A stretch of 19,300 bases of DNA from Cytophagales bacterium (GTDB taxonomy: Bacteria > Bacteroidota > Bacteroidia > Cytophagales > MED-G16): the NCBI GenBank assembly GCA_029940715.1, contig JAPYTU010000027.1:1-19300 (forward strand). Reading direction: 5' to 3'. The notes under the pieces were generated by a model. That model ran no database searches, was not told the DNA's origin, and was given only the letters and a program-made list of their open reading frames with translations. Both the position numbers and the translations under genes were made by a program. Numbering within the stretch: the first letter of the stretch is position 1; every line of letters begins with the position of its first letter. This document shows positions 7,512-15,800 of this stretch, in pieces.

Positions 7512-8411
7512 GTGAAATATTATTATAAATTTTTTTTTGTCCTTTTTTTAATTGGAATTTCAGGTATTATTTCTTCTTGCATAAAAGAAGATAAATTTGA
7601 GAAAAATGAAATAGAAAAATGTCCTGAGTGTGAAATATATTATCATGGAGGTGAAAGTAGAGGATACATTCTATATAAACCTGTTAATTTATCTGAAAAT
7701 GCACCACTAGTATTTGTTCTTCACGGATATACATCAAATGCGCCAACAATTAGGAATATTACAAAAATGAATAGAATAGCAGATCAACATGGATTTGTAG
7801 TATGCTATCCACAGGGGACAATTAATAAATGGAGTAAAACAACTCATTGGAATTCCGGGCTTACTTACAGTAATACAGATGATATAGGTTTTCTTACTAG
7901 GTTAGCAAAATATCTGCAAAATAAATACAATCTTAATCCTGAAAAAACATTTTCCTCAGGTATGTCAAATGGAGGATTTATGAGCTATACCCTTGCCTGT
8001 GAAGCATCAGAAGTATTTAAAGGGATTGCATCAGTTACAGGAACCATGAGCGGATCTACCTGGAAAACATGTAATCCTAATAATGCTGTATCTGTATTAC
8101 AAATATCAGGAGTTCAAGATGATATAGTTCCAATTGATGGTACAATGGATATATCAGGGGGATGGGGAGGTGCTCCTCATATGGATGAAATAATAAACTT
8201 TTGGTCAAACTTGAATAAATGTCAGTCTAAAGAAGCTAGTTTTTTTCCTCCTCTAACAAATGTCTATTATCATAAGAAATGTACAAATGATAACGAAGTA
8301 TGGTATATCAAAATTAATAATTGGGGTCACGAATGGCCCTATGATGATTATGTGGGAGCAACTGGTATAAAAGGAAGTGAAATAATATGGGAATTTTTCA
8401 GTAAAATTTAA
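7512..8411 (+). CDS. Secreted lipoprotein esterase, PHB depolymerase/feruloyl esterase type (LpqC-like)
   Basis: An alpha/beta hydrolase of 299 residues. The lipobox ISSC puts the lipidated Cys at residue 23 after a hydrophobic signal, so the enzyme is membrane-anchored outside the cytoplasm. FVLHGYTSNA provides the oxyanion-hole region. The nucleophile elbow is GMSNG with S152. Asp 203 or 204 (GVQDDIVPIDG) and H273 (WGHEWP) complete the triad. The family (COG3509) cleaves polyhydroxybutyrate oligomers, feruloyl esters or other esters; which one cannot be decided. The start is GTG, the first possible start codon after an in-frame TAG at 7500. It stands alone, convergent with tRNA-Asp, and an antisense-facing promoter (R4) lies at its 3' end. 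Confidence 0.85.
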   Translation: MKYYYKFFFVLFLIGISGIISSCIKEDKFEKNEIEKCPECEIYYHGGESRGYILYKPVNLSENAPLVFVLHGYTSNAPTIRNITKMNRIADQHGFVVCYPQGTINKWSKTTHWNSGLTYSNTDDIGFLTRLAKYLQNKYNLNPEKTFSSGMSNGGFMSYTLACEASEVFKGIASVTGTMSGSTWKTCNPNNAVSVLQISGVQDDIVPIDGTMDISGGWGGAPHMDEIINFWSNLNKCQSKEASFFPPLTNVYYHKKCTNDNEVWYIKINNWGHEWPYDDYVGATGIKGSEIIWEFFSKI

Positions 8412-8421
8412 GTTTAGTCGA

Positions 8422-8453
8422 CAAACCTATTACTATATAGGAAAAATTCAAAA
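8422..8453 (-). promoter_or_regulatory. Consensus Bacteroidota promoter facing antisense into the esterase gene, repeat copy R4
   Basis: The minus strand reads TTTTTG, 19 bases, then TAGGTTTG, a full match to TTG-N19-TAnnTTTG. It begins 16 bases beyond the 3' end of tRNA-Asp, and the predicted start site near 8415 is just outside the esterase stop. Transcription from it would run antisense through that gene, and no leftward gene follows. It may be a promoter orphaned when the module to its left was inserted, or it may produce an antisense RNA. The T-rich stretch after the tRNA (8461-8467 on the plus strand as A7) may also help end tRNA transcripts. Confidence 0.6.
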
Positions 8454-8489
8454 AGGTGAAAAAAAGATGCGGGATGGACGGGACTCGAA
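8442..8489 (-). repeat. Direct repeat of tRNA-Asp trailer plus 3' end (copy in the intact tRNA)
   Basis: Partner of 4947-4994, with 43 of 48 bases identical and the same orientation. It comprises the trailer and the 3' end (acceptor and T-arm) of the intact tRNA-Asp gene. Mismatches cluster just outside the tRNA at the discriminator boundary, plus one in the T-loop region, as expected if the other copy is no longer under selection. Confidence 0.75.
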
Positions 8490-8543
8490 CCCGCGACCTC
8501 CTGCGTGACAGGCAGGCATTCTAACCAGCTGAACTACCACCCC
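8470..8543 (-). tRNA. tRNA-Asp (GTC)
   Basis: The 74-base gene on the minus strand folds fully. The acceptor stem is GGGGTGG with CCATCCC, with one G-U pair. The D-arm is GTTC/GAAT. The anticodon stem CCTGC/GCAGG carries the loop CTGTCAC, giving anticodon GTC. The T-stem GCGGG/CCCGT has loop TTCGAGT, and the discriminator is G. The 3' CCA is not encoded: G is followed by CAT. It lies between the esterase and accA, diverges from accA, and is the apparent source of the decayed copy near 4975. Confidence 0.97.
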
Positions 8544-8559
8544 GATTAAAATTGTTTTG

Positions 8560-8567
8560 CAAACATA
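8560..8567 (-). promoter_or_regulatory. -7 element of the tRNA-Asp promoter
   Basis: TATGTTTG on the minus strand fits TAnnTTTG and ends 16 bases before the first tRNA base, leaving a 5' leader of about ten bases. At the -33 position there is TTTC rather than TTTG. Confidence 0.55.
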
Positions 8568-8642
8568 TCAGTTCAACAATACTTATGAAAGAAAAAATTA
8601 AATTTTTAATTTCATATACTGAAATACATGTTAATTCTTATT

Positions 8643-8650
8643 TAAATTTG
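8643..8650 (+). promoter_or_regulatory. Candidate -7 element of the accA operon
   Basis: TAAATTTG fits TAnnTTTG and ends 23 bases before the accA ATG. No good TTG is seen at -33. It is divergent from the tRNA-Asp promoter across a gap of about 75 AT-rich bases. Confidence 0.45.
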
Positions 8651-8673
8651 CAATCTAAAATAATTCAATCAGT

Positions 8674-9624
8674 ATGTCATTAGACTTTGAAAAGCCAATA
8701 ATAGATTTAGAAACAAGGTTGATGCAAATGAAAGAAATTGCTTCTAAAAAAGGTAAAAATCTTAGTAAGGAGGCATTATTATTAGAAGAAAAAATAATTA
8801 ATCTTAAGAAAGAAGTCTTTGAAAATCTAACAAGATGGCAAAAAGTTCAACTTTCTAGACATCCTAAAAGGCCTTATTTTTTAGATTATATATATAAGAT
8901 TTCAACTGAATTTATTGAAATTCATGGTGATAGAGTGGCTAGAGATGATAAGGCTATGGTTGGAGGAATCGCTGAAATAGATGGTAAGTCTATAGTCTTA
9001 ATTGGTCAGCAAAAAGGAAGAAACACAAAAGATAGGCAATTTAGAAATTTTGGTATGTCTAATCCTGATGGTTATAGAAAAGCATTAAGGATTATGAAAA
9101 TCGCTGAAAAGTTTAACAAGCCTATAGTTACTTTAATTGATACTCCTGGAGCATATCCAGGTTTAGAAGCTGAAGAAAGAGGGCAAGCTGAAGCCATTGC
9201 TAGAAACATTCAAGAGATGTCAATGCTAAAAGTTCCTGTCATTTGTATTGTGATAGGAGAAGGAGCTTCTGGGGGTGCTTTAGGAATAGGATTAGGAGAT
9301 AAAGTTTTTATGATGGAATATACCTGGTATTCTGTTATTTCTCCTGAATCATGTTCTTCTATTTTATGGAGGAGTTGGGACTATAAAGAGCAGGCTGCTG
9401 AAGCATTACAATTAACAGCAAATGATCTTAAAAAAATGAATTTGATAGATGGAATAATAAAAGAACCTCTAGGTGGTGCTCATAATGATGTAGATTTTGC
9501 TGCTAATAAATTAAAAAAAGTAATACTTAGTGAGATAGAAAAATTAGAAAAAATAGATCCTGAGAAAAGAATTTTAGATAGAGTTGAAAAATTTTCTTTA
9601 ATGGGAGTTACAAAAAATGATTAG
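8674..9624 (+). CDS. accA: Acetyl-CoA carboxylase carboxyltransferase subunit alpha
   Basis: With AccD it transfers the carboxyl group from biotin carboxyl carrier protein to acetyl-CoA, making malonyl-CoA for fatty acid synthesis. The 316 residues are full length for the family. The N-terminal coiled segment DFEKPIIDLETRLMQMKEIA is followed by the RHPKRPYFLDYI and HGDR signatures. The crotonase-fold core carries NPDGYRKALRIMKIAEKF, TLIDTPGAYPG, EERGQAEAIARN and GEGASGGALGIGLGD, the Gly-rich oxyanion motif. SPESCSSILWRSWDYKEQAAEA is the usual AccA signature. The 3' end overlaps the next gene by 8 bases, which indicates a shared transcript. Confidence 0.97.
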   Translation: MSLDFEKPIIDLETRLMQMKEIASKKGKNLSKEALLLEEKIINLKKEVFENLTRWQKVQLSRHPKRPYFLDYIYKISTEFIEIHGDRVARDDKAMVGGIAEIDGKSIVLIGQQKGRNTKDRQFRNFGMSNPDGYRKALRIMKIAEKFNKPIVTLIDTPGAYPGLEAEERGQAEAIARNIQEMSMLKVPVICIVIGEGASGGALGIGLGDKVFMMEYTWYSVISPESCSSILWRSWDYKEQAAEALQLTANDLKKMNLIDGIIKEPLGGAHNDVDFAANKLKKVILSEIEKLEKIDPEKRILDRVEKFSLMGVTKND

Positions 9625-10183
9625 GTTCATAAATAAGTTAATATTTAAAAAGATTTTGGGTTGGAGAATTGAGGGATTTATCCCTGAAGATAAGAAAATT
9701 ATTGCTATTGTTGCTCCTCATACTTCATGGCATGATTTTTTTGTTGGAATTTTTACTCGTTCAATTTTAAAGATGGAAAATAAAGTTAAGTTTTTAGGTA
9801 AGGAAGAATTATTTAAAATTCCATTTTTTGGGTATATACTTAAAAAAATTGGCGGTTTCCCTGTTATCAGAAACAAACAAACAAATTCAGTAGATAGTGT
9901 AGTTGAAATATTTAACAAAAAGAAAAACTTTTTTTTGGCTTTGGCCCCTGAGGGTACAAGAAAAAAAGTTGACAAACTTAAAACAGGTTTTTATTATATT
10001 GCACTCAAAGCTAAGGTTCCTATTCTTTTAGTAGGTTTTGATTTTAAGAAAAAATTAGTTCATTTTGGTGAAAAATTATATCCTTCAGGAGATATTGAAA
10101 AAGATATGAAAATAATTATTACCTATTTTAAAAAATTTCAGGGAAAAATACCCGTTAATGGTTTAAATCATTTTAAAGTATGA
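9617..10183 (+). CDS. PlsC-like 1-acyl-glycerol-3-phosphate acyltransferase family protein
   Basis: A 188-residue membrane-associated acyltransferase. The catalytic H-x4-D motif is H35-TSWH-D40, and the substrate-phosphate motif EGTR is at E112-R115, followed by KKVDKLKTGFYYIA. This short form lacks the N-terminal transmembrane hairpin of classical PlsC. It resembles the bacterial glycerol acyltransferase subgroup that modifies lysophospholipids or other polar lipids; the acceptor is not evident. It overlaps accA by 8 bases and the protease gene by 4 (ATGA). That coupling to malonyl-CoA supply agrees with a lipid role. Confidence 0.85.
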   Translation: MIRFINKLIFKKILGWRIEGFIPEDKKIIAIVAPHTSWHDFFVGIFTRSILKMENKVKFLGKEELFKIPFFGYILKKIGGFPVIRNKQTNSVDSVVEIFNKKKNFFLALAPEGTRKKVDKLKTGFYYIALKAKVPILLVGFDFKKKLVHFGEKLYPSGDIEKDMKIIITYFKKFQGKIPVNGLNHFKV

Positions 10184-12243
10184 AAAGATATATAATTGTA
10201 TTTGTTATATTCATTACATCTGCATTTAGTTTTAATGACTCATTATTGAATTTTAATTCAAAAGAAGTTATACAGGCTGACTCTATTTTATTTCCTGAAA
10301 TTAAGCATAGAGAACAAACAAAATTGATCAATCAATTATTAACAAGATATCATTATAAGAAGGTTTCTTTTGACGATTCTTTATCTGCTGAAATATTGAA
10401 TAATTATATAAAGAGTTTAGATCCAAATAGAGAATATTTTTATGGTGCTGACATTAAATATTTTGATCAATATAAGTATGAAATAGACAATTATATTAAA
10501 AATGGATATTTGGAGCCAATCTATGAAATTTTTGCTGTTTATAATGAAAGAGTAAGAGATAGAATAGATTATGTTTTTGATTTATTGTCCAAAGAGCCTG
10601 ATTTTACTATTGATGAAGAATTCTTATATGATAGAAAAGATGAAGAATGGTTTTCAACTGAGGTTGCGCTAAATGATCACTGGAGAAAAAAGATTAAGTA
10701 TTCGATGCTTAATATGAAAATTTTAGGAAAATCATGGAAAGATAATCAAGAGATTTTGGATAAGAGATATAAGAGATTTCAAAAAACTGTAAGTCAGTTT
10801 AATAATGAAGATGTTTTTGAAATTTTTATCAATTCTTATACAGAACTTTATGATCCTCACACTAATTATTTTTCACCTATAAATGCTGATAGGTTCGAGA
10901 TAGTTATGAGTAAATCATTTGAAGGTATAGGAGCAAGGTTACAACAGGATATTGAATACACAACAATATATCAAGTTATGCCAGGTGGCCCTGCATATAG
11001 AAGTGGAAAATTAGAAAAAGGAGATAAAATTATAGGTGTTTCTCAAGGAGATGAAGGTGTTTTTGAGGATATAATAGGTTGGAGATTAGATGATGTGGTT
11101 TCTAAAATTAAAGGACCTAAAGGATCAGTTGTAAGATTATTGGTAATGAAAAGAGAATCTGAATTTGATGACTTTCCTGATACTTTAAGTTTAGAAAGAG
11201 ATGTTGTAGATGTTGTAGATGAAGATGCTACATTTGATGTTGTTCCATTTAATTCTCAAAATAAAATTTATAATTTTGGAATTATCAAAATACCTAGTTT
11301 TTATATAAATTTTGATGATGCACAAAAAGGAATTGTAGATTATAAAAGTGTAACTAGAGACGTTAAGAAATGCATTGACTCATTGAGGGATAAATCAGTT
11401 GATGGTATTATTATTGACTTAAGAAATAATGGGGGTGGTTCCTTACAGGAAGCTATAGATTTAACAGGTTTATTTATTAAAACCGGTCCAGTAGTACAGA
11501 TAAAGTCTGCAAATGGCAGAATAGATGTTGAAAAAGATTTTGATAAAAACATATATTATGATGGTCCGTTATTATTACTTAATAATTCTTTTACAGCCTC
11601 TTCATCTGAGATATTTTCAGGTGCTGTTCAAGATTATAAGAGGGGACTTGTTGTTGGTGAATCAACATTTGGTAAAGGTACTGTACAAAATTTGTTGGGA
11701 TTAGATAGGTTTTTTCCTAAAAGTGATGAAAAATTTGGTCAGCTTAAACTTACTTTAGCAAAGTATTATAGAGTAAGTGGTGGTAGCACTCAAAAAGTTG
11801 GTGTAATACCACATGTTGAATTTCCTAATATTTATGATAGATCTATTTATACTGAAAATTCTAATGAAAATGCACTCAAATGGGATAAAATAAGAGAAAT
11901 TTCATTTGATGAAAAAGAATTTATTTCTCAGAAACTTGTTGATCATCTTAAAATAAAATTTAATAAAGACTTAAATTCAGATTCTGCCTTTATTAATTAC
12001 ATGTCTTATGTATCTAAAATTAAAGAAAACAGAAATAGATTATCAGTTACTTTAAACTATGATAAACGTTTACAGGAGAAAAAGAATAATGATTTAAAAA
12101 ATAAGTCATTGGAAACATCAGTTAAAATCACAGAAATATTTCCAATTGAAGAAAAGAATTTGATGGATAAAATTAAAAATGATCTTTATTTAAGAGAGAG
12201 TTTGAAGTTATTTGCTGAAATGCTTGGTTTTAAAGAAAGTTAA
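10180..12243 (+). CDS. prc: Carboxy-terminal (tail-specific) processing protease, family S41A
   Basis: A 687-residue periplasmic protease, close to the 682 of E. coli Tsp/Prc. A signal peptide (residues 1 to about 18) leads into the Tsp N-terminal helical domain, with LDPNREYFYGADIKYFD at about 74. The PDZ domain spans roughly residues 245-335 (GIGARLQQD, PGGPAYRSGKLEKGDKIIGV). The S41 core contains GIIIDLRNNGGGSLQEAI. The catalytic dyad fits S474 in FTASSSE and K499 in STFGKGTVQ, the same 25-residue spacing as in E. coli. A lysine-rich DUF3340-type C-terminus follows. It degrades misfolded or tagged proteins and trims envelope proteins. It is last in the accA operon; the terminator lies about 500 bases downstream beyond an unusual gap. 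Confidence 0.95.
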   Translation: MKRYIIVFVIFITSAFSFNDSLLNFNSKEVIQADSILFPEIKHREQTKLINQLLTRYHYKKVSFDDSLSAEILNNYIKSLDPNREYFYGADIKYFDQYKYEIDNYIKNGYLEPIYEIFAVYNERVRDRIDYVFDLLSKEPDFTIDEEFLYDRKDEEWFSTEVALNDHWRKKIKYSMLNMKILGKSWKDNQEILDKRYKRFQKTVSQFNNEDVFEIFINSYTELYDPHTNYFSPINADRFEIVMSKSFEGIGARLQQDIEYTTIYQVMPGGPAYRSGKLEKGDKIIGVSQGDEGVFEDIIGWRLDDVVSKIKGPKGSVVRLLVMKRESEFDDFPDTLSLERDVVDVVDEDATFDVVPFNSQNKIYNFGIIKIPSFYINFDDAQKGIVDYKSVTRDVKKCIDSLRDKSVDGIIIDLRNNGGGSLQEAIDLTGLFIKTGPVVQIKSANGRIDVEKDFDKNIYYDGPLLLLNNSFTASSSEIFSGAVQDYKRGLVVGESTFGKGTVQNLLGLDRFFPKSDEKFGQLKLTLAKYYRVSGGSTQKVGVIPHVEFPNIYDRSIYTENSNENALKWDKIREISFDEKEFISQKLVDHLKIKFNKDLNSDSAFINYMSYVSKIKENRNRLSVTLNYDKRLQEKKNNDLKNKSLETSVKITEIFPIEEKNLMDKIKNDLYLRESLKLFAEMLGFKES

Positions 12244-12286
12244 AAACCCTATTTATAATCCTAATTCTTTATTTAATAACACAATT

Positions 12287-12351
12287 TGTTGATAATTATA
12301 TAAAATTCTGTTGATAAGTGTTGTTTTGTAATGTGGAAAAGTTGTGTATAA
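12287..12351 (-). other. Cluster of four DnaA-box-like 9-mers, candidate replication origin
   Basis: Read on the minus strand, four 9-mers in one orientation fit or nearly fit the DnaA box TTWTNCACA. They are TTATCAACA at 12287-12295 and again at 12309-12317, TTTTCCACA at 12332-12340, and TTATACACA at 12343-12351. The last two fit fully and the first two differ at one position. Starts are 22, 23 and 11 bases apart, close to multiples of a helical turn. AT-rich DNA lies within the cluster (12296-12307) and after it (12352-12400), as expected for an unwinding element. No dnaA, dnaN or gidA lies nearby, but in Bacteroidota the origin is often not next to dnaA. It could instead be a DnaA-titration or regulatory site. 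Confidence 0.45.
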
Positions 12352-12405
12352 CTAAAATTGTAATATTCTTGTATTGGTATAAAAAATTATTTTACTTAGT
12401 GTTCT

Positions 12406-12720
12406 CAAGCGAGGAAAAAAAGTTGAAACGCAAGTTTCGGCAAGTCGTGGAAAAGTAGAAGGGTGCTTAGGCACAAAGATACAAGGAAGCAACAAGCTCT
12501 GAAAGTGGAAACTTAATTTATTAGGAAAAAATTTAAAGGACCTTTTAACCAAAACTTGATCATCAAGCGAGAGATAAAAAAGTTGAAACGCAAGTTTCGG
12601 CAAGTGGCGGAAAGGTTGAAAAGAACTACGGTACTTAGAAACAAAGAAGCAACAAGCTCATGAAGTGGAAATTTAATTTATTAAACGAAAACTTTAAGGA
12701 CCTTTTAACTGTAGCTTGAC
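12406..12720. repeat. Two tandem copies of a ~158-base structured repeat, possible ncRNA or iteron-like array
   Basis: Unit 1 is 12406-12563 and unit 2 is 12564-12720. They share a 30-base identical block (12416-12445 and 12576-12605) holding a perfect GAAAC-GCAA-GTTTC hairpin with a GNRA tetraloop. They also share GAAGCAACAAGCTC, GTGGAAA.TTAATTTATTA and AAGGACCTTTTAAC, the last 160 bases apart. A variable hairpin lies between: GTGC-TTAG-GCAC in unit 1, and a TACG-loop stem (AAGAAC/GTACTT, one mismatch) in unit 2. A third partial unit with another TACG-loop stem follows at 12725-12747. The conserved tetraloops suggest RNA structure. No coding frame is convincing. I do not recognise a named RNA family. 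Confidence 0.65.
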
Positions 12721-12751
12721 GTTTGGAAAGCACTACGGTGTTCTTTAAATG

Positions 12752-12788
12752 AAAAGGGCGAAAATTCGATAAGAATAATCGCCCTTTT
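12752..12788. terminator. Bidirectional rho-independent terminator
   Basis: AAAAGGGCG (12752-12760) pairs perfectly with CGCCCTTTT (12780-12788), and ATTC/GAAT extends the stem within the loop. T-runs follow on both strands. It serves the rightward prc or repeat transcript and the leftward Asp-box protein gene, which ends at 12816. Confidence 0.8.
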
Positions 12789-12815
12789 ATTGTTTATAAG
12801 CATTCTTAATAATAT

Positions 12816-15800
12816 TTAATCAATAATTATACCAGTAACTCCTTTTTCTTTTAAGAAAGATGTAAACATAATAAGATCGTTTTCCAATATAGTTTTATAA
12901 GGAGAAATAATTATATTATAATTTTTAGTTAGTTCATCTAATCTTTTTATCATTCCATCATTTGGTCTTTGTATATCAGTGGTAACTCTATCATAAAGAT
13001 GAGTAATATGATTTGTCCATTTTCTTGCATAGTTAATTTCATCTTGAGATGTTTTTATTTTATTCTGATACAACTCAGATTCAATAGCAACAATTTTTTC
13101 AATTACTTTATTTCCTAATTGTTTTATGTCATTGCTAAATTCTTTTTCTTTTGTTAAGGTTATATAATTTTTAATTTGAGTAGTAATTTGCCTCATCTCA
13201 CTTAATTTTTTCTGAGACTCATTAATCAATTTAATTACTTGATTTGCTATATCAAATTGATTTTGAAGATCCATATTAGAAACATCCCATCTTGGATCTA
13301 CAGCTACTGTTAAGGGAACAGAAAGCACCTCTTCATTAACTGATAACTCTATCATATAGATTCCTGGAACGGCTTCAGGTCCGTATGATCTACTTGCGCT
13401 ATAATACATAGAAACAAAATCTTTTTGCATTTCAGGAGCTTCGTATTCTAAATCCCAGTAAGCAGTATGCACACCTGATTTAAGGGTGTTTGAATCCATA
13501 TCAACATCAAAAAGATATTCATCAGATTTCATTAAATCAATTATGGTATTCCCATTAGGATCTTTTATGATAAATTTTATTTTATTAAGGCTAACATCTT
13601 TTGGAATATAAAATGAAAAATCATTTTTATAACTAGGGCCTCCACCACCTCTCCATCCTCCGCCAATATTTGTTCTGTAAGTTACTTCAGGCTTAAATAG
13701 GTGTGGTTTATTGTTATTTTTTTCTACAGAATTTATTTCATGAAGGATATTTATTTTATCAAGTATCCAAAATCCTCTTCCTTGGGTTGATATTGCTAAA
13801 TCATTTTGTGTTACTTCCATGTCAGTGATTGGTACATTTGGTAAATTAAGCTGTAGTGATTTCCAGTTATTTCCGTTATTAAAAGACACAAATGCTCCAA
13901 ACTCTGTTCCAGCATAAAATAAACCCTTTACTTTAGGATCTTCAGCGACACTTCTTACAAAATGACTACTGGGGATTCCATTTTTACCATTAGTAAGGAG
14001 TTTCCAGTTTTGACCATAATCATCAGTAAGTATTATATAAGGATTAAAATCATTATTTCTGTAGTTGTAAACAGCAACGATTGCTCTTCCAGGAGCGTGA
14101 GATGATAATTCTATTTTATTTATTGTTCCTTGAAAAGGTATGATTTTTGATGGAGTTACGTTTGACCATGTTTTTCCTCCATTTCTAGTTATATGAATTA
14201 AGCCATCATCAGATCCAGTCCAAATTTCACCTTCAATATGAGGGGATTCTTCAAGAGCAAATATTGAAGAGTATACTTCAACTCCCGTTGCATCATTTTG
14301 GATGGGACCTCCAGGAATTTCTGCTTTTTCTTCATCTTTTAAAAGGAGTTGTCTTGTTAGGTCAGGGCTCATGATTTCCCATGAAACTCCTTTATCAGAA
14401 GTTTTATGAATAACATTGGATCCTACATATACGTCATCGGTTTTATATTGAGAAACAAATACAGGATAATTCCATTGAAACCTGTAATTTAGATCATCTT
14501 GTCTAGTGCCTTCTGTTAAATGAACATATGGAGTTCTTTGGTATTCTTCACCTGTCTCTAAGTTTTTATAGGTGAATTCTCCACTATATCCTGTCGAGTA
14601 TAATATATTAGGATTTGTTGGATGAACAGCTATATCAGAACACTCAGTTCCACCAGCACTGAACCAATGTTCAAAAGGTGTTAGTCCTGGTAAACCTCTG
14701 CTAGGTACTCCAATAGTAGAATTATCTTGTTGTCCAGCATACATTCTAAATGGAAATTGATTATCTACTGTCAGTCTGTAAAACTCAGAAGTAGGTTGAT
14801 TTAGTTGCATTGACCATGTTTCTCCTCCATTAAGGCTTACGTTTGATCCTCCATCATTACAATTAATCATAATCTGATTATTATTTGGGTTTATCCAAAC
14901 TCCATGATTATCACCATGTGGTGTTGAAATTCTTTTATCAAATGTTTTTCCACCGTCAATGGATTTATAGAAGCCAGTGTTAGAAGCGTATACGATGTTT
15001 TCATTTAAAGGATCTGCGGTTATATGTGAGTAGTACCATCCTCTTTGCCTTAACTTGTTCTCACTATTTACCTTCTTCCAGTTTTTACCTCCATCATCTG
15101 ATCTATACAATCCACCTTCATTTTCTTCTTTAGCTTGTATCATTGCGTATAAGCGTTTTGGATTTATAGGTGAATACTCTACTTCAATTTTTCCAGTTAG
15201 ACCCTTAGGGAGTCCTTCTGTTAACTGTTTCCAAGAAGAGCCGGCATCTTTTGACATAAAGACTCCTCCCTCATCACTACCATCTATGAGAGCCCAAGGT
15301 TTTCTTTGAACAGTCCAAAAAGAAGCAATAAGTTCCCTTGAATTATTAGGATTCATTTCTACGTCTCTAGCACCAGTTTTACTACTAATAAAATGTATTT
15401 TTTTCCATGATATACCTCCATTAGTAGTTTTATACAATCCTCTCTCTTCATTATTTCCAAAAATATTTCCTACTACAGCAACGTAAACGATGTCTGGATT
15501 TTTTGGATGAATTTCAATTTTTCCAATTAAACCAGCCTTAGGAAGTCCAATAAATGTCCAATTCTCTCCAGAATCAACGGATTTATACATTCCGTTTCCA
15601 ATGGATACATTACCTCTTGGGTCAGCAGATCCTGTCCCTACGTAAACAATATTTTCATCAGATTCAGCTACAGCTATTGCGCCAATAGAGCCAACAGTTA
15701 TTTGTCCATCAGATATGTTTTTCCATCTAATTCCTGCATCAGTTGTCTTCCATACTCCACCTCCTGTTGTACCCATAAAAAAGGTATAAGGTTTAGAGTT

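Noticed and set aside
12466..12500. AAGGAAGCAACAAG resembling the SRP (4.5S) RNA apical loop
   Set aside because: The flanking pairing needed for an SRP hairpin is absent, and the segment occurs in tandem copies, unlike an SRP RNA gene.
12352..12603. Leftward 83-codon open frame across the tandem repeats
   Set aside because: It spans unit 1 and only part of unit 2 of the repeat, and unit 2 does not preserve the frame because of length differences. The repeats conserve hairpins rather than codons.
12406..12720. CRISPR-like array
   Set aside because: There are only two long units with internal sequence shared throughout, no short repeats with unique spacers, and no cas genes in the window.
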